Shown here: positions 10,010 through 18,560 of the stretch, piece by piece | How positions within the stretch are numbered: the stretch's first letter is position 1 | Layout of the letters: the number at the start of each line of letters is the position of its first letter | Assembly (NCBI GenBank): GCA_036266995.1 | Contig: DATAWX010000017.1 | Coordinates: 62,001-126,000, forward strand | Direction: 5' to 3' | Source of the DNA: GCA-003244245 sp036266995 | GTDB lineage: Bacteria > Actinomycetota > Actinomycetes > Mycobacteriales > Pseudonocardiaceae | Length of the DNA: 64,000 nucleotides | The notes under the pieces: generated by a model | Seen by the model: the letters and a program-made list of their open reading frames with translations, nothing else | What the model was told of the DNA's origin: nothing | Database searches by the model: none | Position numbers and translations under genes: made by a program

Positions 10010-10336
10010 TCAACTGCCTGCGTCCGAGGGCCAGCCACCTACCAACTGGGCGTGCGCTGTGCGCCACACCGAGCACAGCGGGCGCCGGCTGCGTCCCGGG
10101 CGGAACGCCCGATCGCAGTGCCGGCAGCGTCCGCGCAGACCACCACCGTGCTGCGCCAGGAGCGACCGCCAAGCCGCGGCAAGGGGAAGCAGCCGAACCC
10201 GCACCGCTGGCCAGGCTGCCGCGGGCGCCGGCCCTCGGAGCACCCGCTCGACGTCGTGCAAGTACGCTTCCACGCGCTCTCGCAAGACCCGCCGCAACCG
10301 CTCGTCCATCCCGTACCCAGTGGCATAGTCGAACAT
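10010..10336 (-). CDS. Small conserved-looking Cys/Arg-rich protein of unknown function
   Basis: A 108-aa frame on the minus strand, convergent with the M23 gene. It begins MFDYATGYGMDERLRRVLRE, has an amphipathic helix with EAYLHDVERVL, and ends with a CRHCDRAFRP...C cluster that could hold zinc or disulphides. Codon use follows the GC-rich third-position pattern, which is why I call it coding. An internal ATG at 10309 is an alternative start. I do not recognise a function. Confidence 0.55.
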   Translation of the reverse strand: MFDYATGYGMDERLRRVLRERVEAYLHDVERVLRGPAPAAAWPAVRVRLLPLAAAWRSLLAQHGGGLRGRCRHCDRAFRPGRSRRPLCSVWRTAHAQLVGGWPSDAGS

Positions 10337-10427
10337 GTGTTCGAAGACTAGCGGGCACCCCTGACATCCCGTGAGCCGCGACCGGAGCGCTGGTGCCCCC
10401 TACCGACACCCCCCGATGTGGTGAACC

Positions 10428-11285
10428 ATGCCGACGTCGTCGGTCATGAGTAGCGCACCGTTGACGCTGATGGCGGTCCATGCACATCCTGATGACGAGT
10501 CCACGTCAACCGGCGGCATCCTCGCGCACTACGCCCTGCGAGGGGTGCGAACCATCGTCGTCACGTGCACGGATGGGGATCTCGGTGACGGACCTGGTGG
10601 CGTCAAGCCCGGCGAGGACGGCCATGACTCCCACGAAGTGGCGGCCATCCGGCAAGGTGAACTGCGCCGCGCGTGCGAACACCTGGGAGTCTCAGATCTG
10701 GAACTGCTCGGGTACCACGACTCCGGCATGGCGCAGTGGGGTCTGCAGCACCGGGAAGACGCTTTCTGCAGCGTGCCCATCGACCATGCCGCCAACCGGG
10801 TCGCGCAGCTCATCGAGCGTTATCAGCCGCAGGTCGTCGTCACCTACGATCCGCACAGCACCCGACATCCTGACCACGTTCGTACCGCCCGCGTCGCGAC
10901 GAGGGCAGTCGATGCCGGACACGTCGTGGCCAAGCTGTACTACAAGGCCCACGGCAGCAGCTATTGGCAGCGACTGAACCGGGCGTTGGCCGAAGTCGGT
11001 ATCCAACGGGCCGCGCCGTCTGGGGAAACGTTGCGGATGCTGGAATCTGTCGACCGCCAGATCACGACGACCGTCGACGTCAGCCACGTCGTCGCGCGGA
11101 AGAGGGCCGCGCTGCACGCCCATGCCAGCCAGATCGGCTCCTCACTAGCCGGGAAACTCCCCGCTAGCCAGTTCTCCTATGCATTCAGCACGGAGAGCTA
11201 TATCCGAGCTCGTGGCATAACGGCAACGTCCGCACCCGAAGATGACCTGTTCGCCGGACTGAGGGACCCCTCCCCGGAGAGGTGA
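10428..11285 (+). CDS. PIG-L family N-acetylglucosaminyl-type deacetylase (Mca/MshB-like)
   Basis: Protein of 285 aa with the zinc motif HAHPDDE at 18-24 and the second metal/catalytic motif STRHPDHVRTA. The family includes MshB and Mca, which deacetylate or hydrolyse mycothiol precursors and conjugates in actinobacteria, as well as antibiotic and sugar deacetylases. Which reaction applies here cannot be told from sequence. ATG 10446 (MSSAPLTLMAVHAHP) is an alternative start; neither has a strong ribosome site. It converges on pcrA with repeat family A between. Confidence 0.82.
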   Translation: MPTSSVMSSAPLTLMAVHAHPDDESTSTGGILAHYALRGVRTIVVTCTDGDLGDGPGGVKPGEDGHDSHEVAAIRQGELRRACEHLGVSDLELLGYHDSGMAQWGLQHREDAFCSVPIDHAANRVAQLIERYQPQVVVTYDPHSTRHPDHVRTARVATRAVDAGHVVAKLYYKAHGSSYWQRLNRALAEVGIQRAAPSGETLRMLESVDRQITTTVDVSHVVARKRAALHAHASQIGSSLAGKLPASQFSYAFSTESYIRARGITATSAPEDDLFAGLRDPSPER

Positions 11286-11321
11286 ATACGGGTTGGTGGT
11301 GGTATCGGCGTCCCAGAGCCG

Positions 11322-11342
11322 GGTTGGCGGTACTTGAAGGGC
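11322..11342 (-). repeat. Family A dispersed repeat, copy 2 (3' of pcrA)
   Basis: Identical 21-bp core to 6313-6333 and 63779-63799. It begins 6 nt beyond the pcrA stop and lies in the 63-nt gap between the converging PIG-L and pcrA genes. In the pcrA direction CCCGGT precedes the core and AACCCGG follows it, so an imperfect hairpin is possible. Confidence 0.8.
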
Positions 11343-11348
11343 ACCGGG

Positions 11349-13736
11349 TTAGAGCTTGGCTAGGGGCACGCCGCCGATGAGCATCAGGCGGACCTTGCCG
11401 GCCGAGCCGAAATCGATGGTGGCGGTGGCCCGGGGGCCGCTGCCGTCGGTGGCCACCACGGTGCCCAGACCGTACTTGTCGTGGGTGACCCGGTCCCCCA
11501 CGTCCAGTGACAGCGCCGGGGTGTTCTGCCAGCCCCGGAACGGGGTCGAGCGCAGACCACGGGCTGCCACGCCGGCCTGCGCGGAATCACCGTCGGTGAC
11601 GTCGCCACCACGGAACCCATTACCGCCGAAGACCGTGCGCCCCACCGGGCCGGCCCGGCCGGGCTCCTCGCGCCGCCAGTTCACCAGCGACTCGGGCACA
11701 TCGGCAAGGAAGCGCGACGCCGGATTGGTCGTCGGCTGCCCCCAGGCGGAGCGGGTGATCGCCCGGGACAGGTAGAGCCGGTGCTGGGCCCTGGTCAGCC
11801 CGACGTAGGCGAGCCTGCGCTCCTCGGCAAGTTCGGTGGGATCGCCCAGAGCGCGCAGGTGCGGGAACATCCCGTCTTCCCAGCCGGTGAGGAAGACCAC
11901 CGGGAACTCCAGGCCCTTGGCGGTGTGCAGGGTCATCAAGGTCACCACACCGCTGGACGCTCCGTCGTCGTCGGGGATCTGGTCGGCGTCGGCGACCAGC
12001 GCCACCCGCTCGAGGAACGCGGCGAGCGACCCCGGCTCGGCGCCACCGTCGTCAACCGGAATCACCGACACAGGCTCACTGGCGAACTCCCGCGCCACCG
12101 TCACCAGCTCGGTGAGGTTGTCCAGCCGGGAGCCGTCCTGCGGGTCCTCCGAGGCGTCCAGCTCGGCCCGGTAGCCGGTGCGCTCCAGCACCGCCTCCAG
12201 GATCTCCGCGACCTCCTCGCCCGCCGCCACCTTCTCCCGCAGCTCGTCGGTCAGCACCACGAACGCCGTGATCGCGTTGCGGGATCTCGGGTTGAGCAGT
12301 GGGATCTCCTGGCCGGCCGCGGCCGCCCGCAGCGCCGCGGCGAACGAGATCTGCTCACGCTCGGCATAAGTGGCCACCACGGCCTCCGCACGGTCGCCGA
12401 TCCCCCGGCGTGGCGTGTTGAGGATCCGGCGCAACGAGACGGTGTCCTCGGGATTGTCCAGCACCCGCAGGTAGGCCAGCGCGTCGCGAACCTCGCGGCG
12501 CTCGTAGAAGCGCACCCCGCCGACCACCTTGTAGGGCAGTCCGAGCCGGATGAACATCTCCTCGAAAACCCGGGAGGAGTTGTTGGTCCGGTAGAACACC
12601 GCCACGTCGCCGAACCGTGCCTTGCCGCTGTCGACCAGCCGGTCGATCTCCGATGCGACGAACGCCGCCTCGTCATGCTCGTTGTCGGCGACGTAGCCGA
12701 TAATCGGCTCGCCATCGCCCGCGGCCGACCACAACCGCTTGTCCCGCCGGCCGGAGTTGCGCGCGATCACCGCGTTCGCCGCGGACAGGATCGTCTGGGT
12801 GGACCGGTAGTTCTGCTCCAACAAGATCGTTCGAGCGTTCGGGAAGTCCCGCTCGAACTCCTCGATGTTGCGGATGGTGGCGCCCCGGAAGGCGTAGATG
12901 GACTGGTCGGCATCGCCCACGACGCACAGCTCGCCCGGCGCCTCACCCTCGGCAGCCGGCGCTACCAGTTCGCGCACCAGCACGTACTGCGCATGGTTGG
13001 TGTCCTGGTACTCGTCGACGAGGATGTGGCGGAACCGGCGCCGGTAGTGCTCGGCGACGTCGGGCAGCGTCTGCAACAGCTCGACGGTGCGCATGATCAG
13101 ATCGTCGAAGTCCAGCGCGTTCGACGTGCCCAGCCTCCGCTGGTAACCGGCGTAGACCTCCACCACTCGGCGCTCGAGGTCGTCACCCGCGGCGCCGGCC
13201 GCCGAATCGGGGTCGACCAGATCGTTCTTCAGGTTGGAGATCTTCGCCGCCAGGGTCCGGGCGGGGTAGCGCTTCGGGTCCAGATCCAGGTCCCGAGCCA
13301 CCATCGTGATCAGCCGGCGGGTGTCGTCGGAGTCGTAGATGGAGAAGTTCGACGTCAACCCGAACAGGTGTCCGGCCTCCCGGCGCAGGATTCGCACGCA
13401 CATCGAGTGGAACGTCGACACCCACATCACCGCGGCGCGGCGGCCGACCAGCGCGGTCACCCGCTGCCGCATCTCCGCTGCTGCCTTGTTCGTGAAGGTG
13501 ATCGCCAGGACCTGCCCGGGGGTGATGTCACGATGAGCGAGCAGGTAGGCGATGCGGTGGGCGAGAACCCGGGTCTTACCCGACCCGGCTCCCGCGATGA
13601 TGAGCAACGGGGAGCCGGCGTGCTCCACCGCGGCACGTTGCTGCGAGTTGAGCCCGACGAGCAGGTCAGGTGCCTGGGCGCCGGAAGGGTTGACCGTAGA
13701 AGCACTCATCGTGGCGACCACGGTACCGGGAGACAC
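11349..13736 (-). CDS. pcrA: ATP-dependent DNA helicase PcrA/UvrD
   Basis: Superfamily 1A 3'-5' helicase of 795 aa, used in repair and in clearing stalled forks. Motifs in order: LNSQQRAAVEH, Walker A IAGAGSGKTRVL, AITFTNKAAAEMR, DEYQDTN (Walker B), VVGDADQSIYAFRGA, LEQNYRSTQ, MTLHTAKGLEFPVVF and EERRLAYVGLTRA. The C-terminal VGDRVTHDKYGLGTVVATDG is the Tudor-like RNA-polymerase-interaction domain typical of PcrA. All catalytic motifs are intact. It is divergent from the chorismate mutase gene. Confidence 0.97.
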   Translation of the reverse strand: MSPGTVVATMSASTVNPSGAQAPDLLVGLNSQQRAAVEHAGSPLLIIAGAGSGKTRVLAHRIAYLLAHRDITPGQVLAITFTNKAAAEMRQRVTALVGRRAAVMWVSTFHSMCVRILRREAGHLFGLTSNFSIYDSDDTRRLITMVARDLDLDPKRYPARTLAAKISNLKNDLVDPDSAAGAAGDDLERRVVEVYAGYQRRLGTSNALDFDDLIMRTVELLQTLPDVAEHYRRRFRHILVDEYQDTNHAQYVLVRELVAPAAEGEAPGELCVVGDADQSIYAFRGATIRNIEEFERDFPNARTILLEQNYRSTQTILSAANAVIARNSGRRDKRLWSAAGDGEPIIGYVADNEHDEAAFVASEIDRLVDSGKARFGDVAVFYRTNNSSRVFEEMFIRLGLPYKVVGGVRFYERREVRDALAYLRVLDNPEDTVSLRRILNTPRRGIGDRAEAVVATYAEREQISFAAALRAAAAGQEIPLLNPRSRNAITAFVVLTDELREKVAAGEEVAEILEAVLERTGYRAELDASEDPQDGSRLDNLTELVTVAREFASEPVSVIPVDDGGAEPGSLAAFLERVALVADADQIPDDDGASSGVVTLMTLHTAKGLEFPVVFLTGWEDGMFPHLRALGDPTELAEERRLAYVGLTRAQHRLYLSRAITRSAWGQPTTNPASRFLADVPESLVNWRREEPGRAGPVGRTVFGGNGFRGGDVTDGDSAQAGVAARGLRSTPFRGWQNTPALSLDVGDRVTHDKYGLGTVVATDGSGPRATATIDFGSAGKVRLMLIGGVPLAKL

Positions 13737-13895
13737 CGACGTTCCTCAGAGTGCGCTGCACGCGGAGCAACGGCATAGAAAGTGGACGGCGGAGCCCGCA
13801 ACGTGGCAGACTTCGTGTCGTGCTGAGTCGTCACCGCTTTTTTTACGGGTACCGGAGCCGGTGCCCGTGAGGGTGTGACGCACACACAGACCATC

Positions 13896-13930
13896 ACGAC
13901 GCCCCGGAGTCCACGGACCCGGGGCGTCGT
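13896..13930 (+). terminator. Strong GC-rich stem-loop in the leader of the chorismate mutase gene
   Basis: Perfect 12-bp arms (13896-13907 and 13919-13930) with an 11-nt loop and no T-tract, 46 nt before the chosen ATG. It lies in the 240-bp gap between divergent pcrA and the mutase. It could be a factor-independent terminator of the actinomycete kind, an attenuator, or a structured 5' leader. Confidence 0.5.
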
Positions 13931-13976
13931 TGCTGCCGGGAACGCGGTCCCGGGACAGAATCGGGAGACCACCGAG

Positions 13977-14336
13977 ATGTCGCAACACGCGACCAGCACG
14001 ACAGCCCCCCCGGCCGACGACCGCCGGACCGACGGCAATCAGGCCGACGACCGCCGGACCGACGGCAATCAGGCCGACGGTAGAGACGATCGCGTCACCG
14101 ACCTTGCCGCGCTGCGCACCGAGATTGACTACCTCGACGCCGAGATCCTGCGGCTGGTGCAGCGACGCACCGCGGTATCCCAGGCGATCGGCGCCGCCCG
14201 CCGAGCCGCCGGTGGTCCGCGGGTGGTGCACGGCCGGGAGATGGCTGTCCTGGACCGCTACCGCGCGCTGGGCACCGAGGGCCGCGAGCTGGCGATGCTG
14301 CTGCTGAGCCTCGGACGCGGTCGGCTCGGCCACTGA
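13977..14336 (+). CDS. Chorismate mutase, AroQ type
   Basis: Protein of 119 aa from ATG 13977. The C-terminal 85 residues form a single AroQ domain: LAALRTEIDYLDAEILRLVQRRTAVSQAIG, the conserved first helix with its catalytic Arg and Lys/Arg positions, then GREMAVLDRYRALGTEGREL. It converts chorismate to prephenate at the head of Phe/Tyr synthesis. The N-terminal 35 residues are a low-complexity tail containing a ten-residue unit ADDRRTDGNQ twice, from an exact 30-bp tandem repeat. An in-frame upstream start at 13875 would put the leader hairpin inside the coding region and was rejected. Confidence 0.87.
   Translation: MSQHATSTTAPPADDRRTDGNQADDRRTDGNQADGRDDRVTDLAALRTEIDYLDAEILRLVQRRTAVSQAIGAARRAAGGPRVVHGREMAVLDRYRALGTEGRELAMLLLSLGRGRLGH
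14013..14072 (+). repeat. 30-bp exact tandem duplication inside the chorismate mutase gene
   Basis: Two identical 30-bp units (14013-14042 and 14043-14072), with the first seven bases of a third unit following. They encode ADDRRTDGNQ twice in the disordered N-terminal tail, so copy number could vary without breaking the frame. Confidence 0.9.
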
Positions 14337-14379
14337 CCGCCGCGGCACAACACCTCGCCGGCAGGGGCACACTGGCAAC

Positions 14380-14682
14380 ATGATGGTGCTCAACCTGATA
14401 GCGGTCCTCGCGGCGCTGGCCGGGTTGCTTGCCGCGCTTGCCCATGGCGGGTATCTCGCGATGCTCGGGGCCGCGGCCAACCGGAGAGCCGGCGGCGAAC
14501 CGGTCAACCAGTACGTCCGCAGCCGGGTTCCGGTGGCCGCGGTCACTCTCGGTGTATCGCTACTCGCGCTGTTGCTGGCCACCAACGGTGCAGCTGCCGA
14601 CATCCTGGCCGGTACCGGTAGCGGCGTGGTGGGCTACCAGGCCCTACAGAGCACCCGGACCCGATATCGCAGCGGCGGTTGA
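14380..14682 (+). CDS. Small membrane protein of unknown function, two predicted helices
   Basis: 100-aa protein starting MMVLNLIAVLAALAGLLAALAHGGYLAML, a transmembrane helix, then a basic loop NRRAGGEPVNQYVRSR and a second helix VAAVTLGVSLLALLLATNGAAADIL. It lies 43 nt after the chorismate mutase and 128 nt before the kinase. The function is not recognisable; it may be part of a small membrane family common in actinomycetes. Confidence 0.65.
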   Translation: MMVLNLIAVLAALAGLLAALAHGGYLAMLGAAANRRAGGEPVNQYVRSRVPVAAVTLGVSLLALLLATNGAAADILAGTGSGVVGYQALQSTRTRYRSGG

Positions 14683-14810
14683 CCTGCCGCGCGGTAGCGG
14701 CGGGCACCGCCCGTCCTGCTGGAGCTACCGGATACCGATCTCGTCGGCGAGGGCGGGTTGGTCAGCTAACGAACCACCTAGCCTGAGGTGGTGAGCGAGG
14801 AGCGCATTAG

Positions 14811-16385
14811 GTGAATCTCGATAGCCGACTCGTCGCCGGCCGCTACCGGCTGGAGCAGCGGGTCGCCACCGGCGCGATGGGCGCGGTCTGGCGAGCGCAC
14901 GACGAGCGACTGAACCGCACGGTGGCGCTCAAGGAGCTGCTGATCGCGCCCGGCCTGACGGAGGCGGATGCACAGGCGGCTACGGACCGGGCGATGCGCG
15001 AGGGTCGCATCGCGGCCCGGTTGCAGCATCCGCACGCCATCTGCGTCTACGACGTGGCTCTCGACAGTGGCACCGGCGCCGGCAGCCAGCTGGTGCCCTG
15101 GCTGGTGATGGAATACCTGCCCTCGCGCAGTCTGGCCGCAGTTCTCGCCGAGTACGGGACGCTGGAGCCGCGCGAGGCGGCCAGGATCGGCCAGCAGGTC
15201 GCCACCGCGCTTGCCGTGGCCCACGAAGCAGGGATCGTGCACCGGGATGTCAAACCGGGAAACGTCCTGCTCGGCCAGGACGGAACCGCCAAGATCACCG
15301 ATTTCGGGATATCTCGGGCAAGCTGGGATGCCACGGTGACGCGCACTGGTGTGCTGGCGGGTACCCCCGCCTACTTCGCTCCCGAGGTGGCCCGCGGTGA
15401 GGCGCCCGGACCCGCGAGCGATGTGTTCTCGCTGGGCTCCACCCTCTACGTCACAGTGGAAGGCGTACCGCCCTTCGGGGTGGACGACAACGCGCTGGCG
15501 ATGCTGCGCACCGTCGCTGAAGGCCGGGTACGGCCCGCGCAGCAAGCGGGGCCGCTGTCCACCGTCCTGACCCAGTTGCTGGCCAACGACCCAGCGGCGC
15601 GTCCCACCATGGCGCAAGCGGTGGCGGCGCTGCGCGCGGTAGCCAATCACCCCATGGCCGACCCGTCGATGTCCCGGCCCCCGACGTCCGGGCCCCCGAG
15701 GTCCAGGTGGACGGCGTCCAGGCCGCCGCGCCCGCGGGCCCCCGCTGCCCACGTCTCGACGATGCCGACCGCGGTGGACCTGCCCGCCGGCCCGCCTCGG
15801 GGCGGTGCGGCGGTGAGGAGGCCTGCGGCCCGCGGCGACCTCTGGTGGCGGCGACCTGCGGTGCTGTTCGCCGCCGCCGGCAGCCTTGTCGTGCTCGCCG
15901 TCGTGCTTGGCGTGGTCTCGACCCTGGCCGTGCCCACTGCCGGTCGGGGCCAGCTGGCGGTAGACACGCCCGCAGTGCCATCGGTGCCCGGCGGTGGTGC
16001 CTTACCCCAGCCCGGGCCAGCCGCTCCAGCCCAACCAGCTCCACTCGAAGCAGCACAGTTGGAGCAGACGGTCCGCACCTACTACGGCTTGCTTCCGCAG
16101 GACACCGCCGCGGCGTGGCAGTATCTCGGCACCGCTGAACGGGCACAGGGTTTCCAGCAATACGACCAATTCTGGACCGGGATCAACCGGCTCAGTATCC
16201 GTGGTCCCGTTGTCGTGCAGGGCGACACGGTGCTGGTGAATCTGGTGTTCGAACCGACGAACCGGAATCGAACCTTGGAGCGTTACCGGCTCACCATGGG
16301 TAACTCACCCGACGGCAGAGTGCTGATCGAGTCGGACTCCAGGATCAGCGGCGTGACGCTCACCGCCGCGCATTCCCACCGCTGA
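14811..16385 (+). CDS. Membrane-anchored Ser/Thr protein kinase (PknB-like, no PASTA domains)
   Basis: 524 aa. The cytoplasmic kinase domain spans about residues 10-270: glycine loop GAMGAVW, catalytic Lys41 in VALKEL, HRDVKPGN at 144-151, DFG at 164-166 and the APE-equivalent TPAYFAPEV. A Pro-rich juxtamembrane linker leads to one transmembrane helix near 346-370 and an extracellular domain of about 150 residues (TYYGLLPQDTAAAWQYLG onward) resembling a nuclear-transport-factor-like sensor fold. The start is GTG 14811 with GAGGAGCG upstream. It converges on the response regulator, with a 46-bp palindromic repeat between them. Confidence 0.93.
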   Translation: MNLDSRLVAGRYRLEQRVATGAMGAVWRAHDERLNRTVALKELLIAPGLTEADAQAATDRAMREGRIAARLQHPHAICVYDVALDSGTGAGSQLVPWLVMEYLPSRSLAAVLAEYGTLEPREAARIGQQVATALAVAHEAGIVHRDVKPGNVLLGQDGTAKITDFGISRASWDATVTRTGVLAGTPAYFAPEVARGEAPGPASDVFSLGSTLYVTVEGVPPFGVDDNALAMLRTVAEGRVRPAQQAGPLSTVLTQLLANDPAARPTMAQAVAALRAVANHPMADPSMSRPPTSGPPRSRWTASRPPRPRAPAAHVSTMPTAVDLPAGPPRGGAAVRRPAARGDLWWRRPAVLFAAAGSLVVLAVVLGVVSTLAVPTAGRGQLAVDTPAVPSVPGGGALPQPGPAAPAQPAPLEAAQLEQTVRTYYGLLPQDTAAAWQYLGTAERAQGFQQYDQFWTGINRLSIRGPVVVQGDTVLVNLVFEPTNRNRTLERYRLTMGNSPDGRVLIESDSRISGVTLTAAHSHR

Positions 16386-16390
16386 GATCC

Positions 16391-16436
16391 CTCGTGAGTG
16401 CCATTGAGTGCTATAACACTGTTTCGCACTCACGAG
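16391..16436. repeat. Family B 46-bp palindromic repeat, copy 1 (between converging genes)
   Basis: Perfect 10-bp terminal inverted repeats (CTCGTGAGTG at 16391-16400, CACTCACGAG at 16427-16436) enclose a centre with TATAACACTGTTTC. The element fills almost the whole 55-nt gap between the kinase stop and the regulator stop, so it can act as a hairpin terminator for both genes. Related copies are at 34518-34563, 53373-53418 and 51763-51808. Confidence 0.9.
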
Positions 16437-16440
16437 CGGT

Positions 16441-17133
16441 TCATACGAGCCGGCGGTCGGTTGCCCAGCGGGACAGCTCGTAGCGGTTGGACAGCTGGGT
16501 CTTGCGCAGTACTGACGAGACGTGGGTCTCCACCGTCTTGATCGAGATGAACAGCTCCGCAGCGATCTCCTTGTAGGCGTATCCGCGGGCCAACAAACGC
16601 AGTACGTCGCGCTCTCGGGGGGTGAGCAGATCCACCTCCGGGTCACCGACCGGCGCCGCCCCGGGCCGTTGGGCGAAGGCGTCGAGCACGAAACCGGCCA
16701 GCCGTGGGGAGAACACCGGGTCGCCGGCGTGCACCCGGCGCACCGCCGTCGCCAAGTCCCGCCCGGAGATCGTCTTGGTGACGTACCCGCGGGCGCCGGC
16801 CCGGATCACCGCGATCACGTCCTCGGCCGCATCGGACACCGACAGCGCGAGGAACACCACGTCGGGCGATCCGGAGCGGACCCGGCGCAGCACCTCCGCG
16901 CCGCCCCCGTCGGGCATATGGACGTCGAGGAGTACGACATCGGGACGCAGGTGCCCGATCCCGGTGACCGCTTCGTGCACCGATCCACCTTCGCCGACCA
17001 CGACAACCGGCGGCCCGTCCAGGTCGGCTGCACCGGCGCGGGACAGCTCGGCCTTCACCCCGGTGCGGAACAGGGCGTGGTCGTCGACCAGGAAGACCCG
17101 GATAGCACGGTCGGAGCTCATCTCGGCAGTCAT
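16441..17133 (-). CDS. NarL/LuxR-family response regulator
   Basis: 230 aa. The receiver domain has DD at 17-18, phospho-acceptor Asp70 in VVLLDVHMP and the switch Lys in RGYVTKTISG. The C-terminal helix-turn-helix is LTPRERDVLRLLARGYAYKEIAAELFIS with IKTVETHVSSVLRK. Its start overlaps the end of the PspC-domain histidine kinase gene (4-bp overlap), so the two are a cognate pair. A likely target is the 7-bp-arm dyad at 18508-18525 between the kinase and pspC promoters, by inference. Confidence 0.94.
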   Translation of the reverse strand: MTAEMSSDRAIRVFLVDDHALFRTGVKAELSRAGAADLDGPPVVVVGEGGSVHEAVTGIGHLRPDVVLLDVHMPDGGGAEVLRRVRSGSPDVVFLALSVSDAAEDVIAVIRAGARGYVTKTISGRDLATAVRRVHAGDPVFSPRLAGFVLDAFAQRPGAAPVGDPEVDLLTPRERDVLRLLARGYAYKEIAAELFISIKTVETHVSSVLRKTQLSNRYELSRWATDRRLV

Positions 17134-18434
17134 GCCTCTTCTCCGCCCTTCCGTCGAGCGACGGCCAGCTGCACCTCGGTGCCTTCACCGGCCGCGGTAC
17201 GCAGAGTCACCGTACCCCCGTGGCGTTGCATCCTGCCGCGAATCGAGTCGGCCAACCCGTGCCGGTCGGTGGCGACGGCCGCCGGGTCGAACCCGACGCC
17301 GCGGTCGCGGACGAAAACATGCACCTGCCCGGGCTCGACCTCGGCATACACGCTGACCTCGCTGACCCCGGCGTGTTTGGCCGCATTGACCATCGCCTCC
17401 CGGCTGGCCTGCACCAGCGGGGGCAACGGGTCCTCCAGAACGCAGTCGCCCACCACGACGACCTGCACGCTCACCGCGTAGGTGTCCTCCACCTCGCCGG
17501 CAGCGGCGTGCAGCGTCGCGGCGAAGGCCGGCACCTCGGTGTGGCCGTCAGGGTGGGTCCGCGCCACCGTGCCGTAGCCCTGCGGTCCGTACAGCCACGA
17601 GCGCAGCTCCCGTTCCTGCCCGCGGGCCAGCCGGCGGACCTCCCGCGCCGAATCGGACTGCTGCTGGATCAGCGCGAGAGTCTGCAGTACCGAGTCGTGC
17701 AGGTGAGCGGCGATCTCGGCGCGCTCCTCAGTGCGGATCCGGGCCCGGCGTTCGTCACCCAACGCGCGCATCAGCCGCAACCACCAGGGCACGGTGAGCA
17801 CGGCCACCCCGACCAGCGTCGCGGCGGCCGCCAGCAGCGCGAACCGGGCCTGGCCCAGGTTACCCTGGTTGAGCAGGAACACCGCGATCCCTGTGGTCAC
17901 CAGCGCGATCCCGGCCAGCACCCGGAGCAGCGCCATCCTCCCGCCCCCGAAGAAGGCGCCGGAGAAGACACCGGACACCGCGCCCGCACCGCTGCGCCAG
18001 CGGGTGCGCTGGCTGGCGTCGGCCTCCCGCCACACCACGCCGGCACCGACCAGGGCGACCCCCAACGGTCCGGTCACCCAGCCACCCCACGCGGTGCCCC
18101 ACGCGGCCCCGGCCAATGCCAGGCCCCCGCCGAGCAGGACCAGACCGACCCCCTGTTGCCGATCCCGTGCGGTACTCGGCCGCCGGGCACCTGCCTCGGT
18201 CGCCGGCAGGAACGCCCACAGCAGCGCATAACCGATCAGTCCGGCGCCACCGAGACCGGCAAGCGCCACGAAGATCACCCGTACCCACAGCACCGGCACA
18301 CCGAGGTGCTCGGCGATCCCGCTGGACACACCGGCAATGACCCGGTCCGACCGATGCCGACACAACCGTGCCGGCCCCGCCACCGGCTGGGTGTCTGGCC
18401 GGTGGCCGGTCACCTGATCGGCCGGTGTGCTCAC
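17130..18434 (-). CDS. Sensor histidine kinase with N-terminal PspC domain
   Basis: 434 aa. A PspC domain opens the protein (RVIAGVSSGIAEHLGVPVLWVRVIFV), followed by several membrane helices, then the HisKA_3 dimerisation helix with the phosphorylatable His in EIAAHLHDSVLQTLALIQQ and the ATPase domain with FVRDRGVGFDP and HGLADSIRGRM. This is the architecture of actinobacterial LiaS-like envelope-stress kinases. The divergent gene encodes a PspC/toast-rack membrane protein, giving a LiaFSR-like three-component layout. The signal is unknown. Confidence 0.92.
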   Translation of the reverse strand: MSTPADQVTGHRPDTQPVAGPARLCRHRSDRVIAGVSSGIAEHLGVPVLWVRVIFVALAGLGGAGLIGYALLWAFLPATEAGARRPSTARDRQQGVGLVLLGGGLALAGAAWGTAWGGWVTGPLGVALVGAGVVWREADASQRTRWRSGAGAVSGVFSGAFFGGGRMALLRVLAGIALVTTGIAVFLLNQGNLGQARFALLAAAATLVGVAVLTVPWWLRLMRALGDERRARIRTEERAEIAAHLHDSVLQTLALIQQQSDSAREVRRLARGQERELRSWLYGPQGYGTVARTHPDGHTEVPAFAATLHAAAGEVEDTYAVSVQVVVVGDCVLEDPLPPLVQASREAMVNAAKHAGVSEVSVYAEVEPGQVHVFVRDRGVGFDPAAVATDRHGLADSIRGRMQRHGGTVTLRTAAGEGTEVQLAVARRKGGEEA

Positions 18435-18507
18435 GCTGTCATGGTCACACGTGCGGGCCTGCCAGGGGTATCAGGGTCGACCCCGGTGTCCCCCGATCCG
18501 GGGATGG

Positions 18508-18525
18508 ATCAGGGTTACCCCTGAT
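18508..18525. promoter_or_regulatory. Candidate operator dyad between the histidine kinase and pspC
   Basis: ATCAGGG-TTAC-CCCTGAT, perfect 7-bp arms, lies in the 126-bp gap between the divergent kinase and PspC genes, 36 nt before the GTG of pspC. A related half, GGGGTATCAGGG, lies about 50 bp away. It is a candidate binding site for the paired response regulator. Confidence 0.45.
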
Positions 18526-18560
18526 GGTGCTCGCCGTCGGAGGACGTCAGGCTCGATCAC

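Noticed and set aside
11781..13778. Open frame of 665 codons on the plus strand opposite pcrA
   Set aside because: Arg/His/Val-rich antisense frame with no motif; a GC-rich third-position artefact of the real helicase gene.
13852..13873. Inverted repeat ACGGGTACC/GGTGCCCGT preceded by a T-run as an intrinsic terminator
   Set aside because: The T-run precedes the stem on the plus strand and is A-rich on the minus strand, so it is in the wrong place for either direction.
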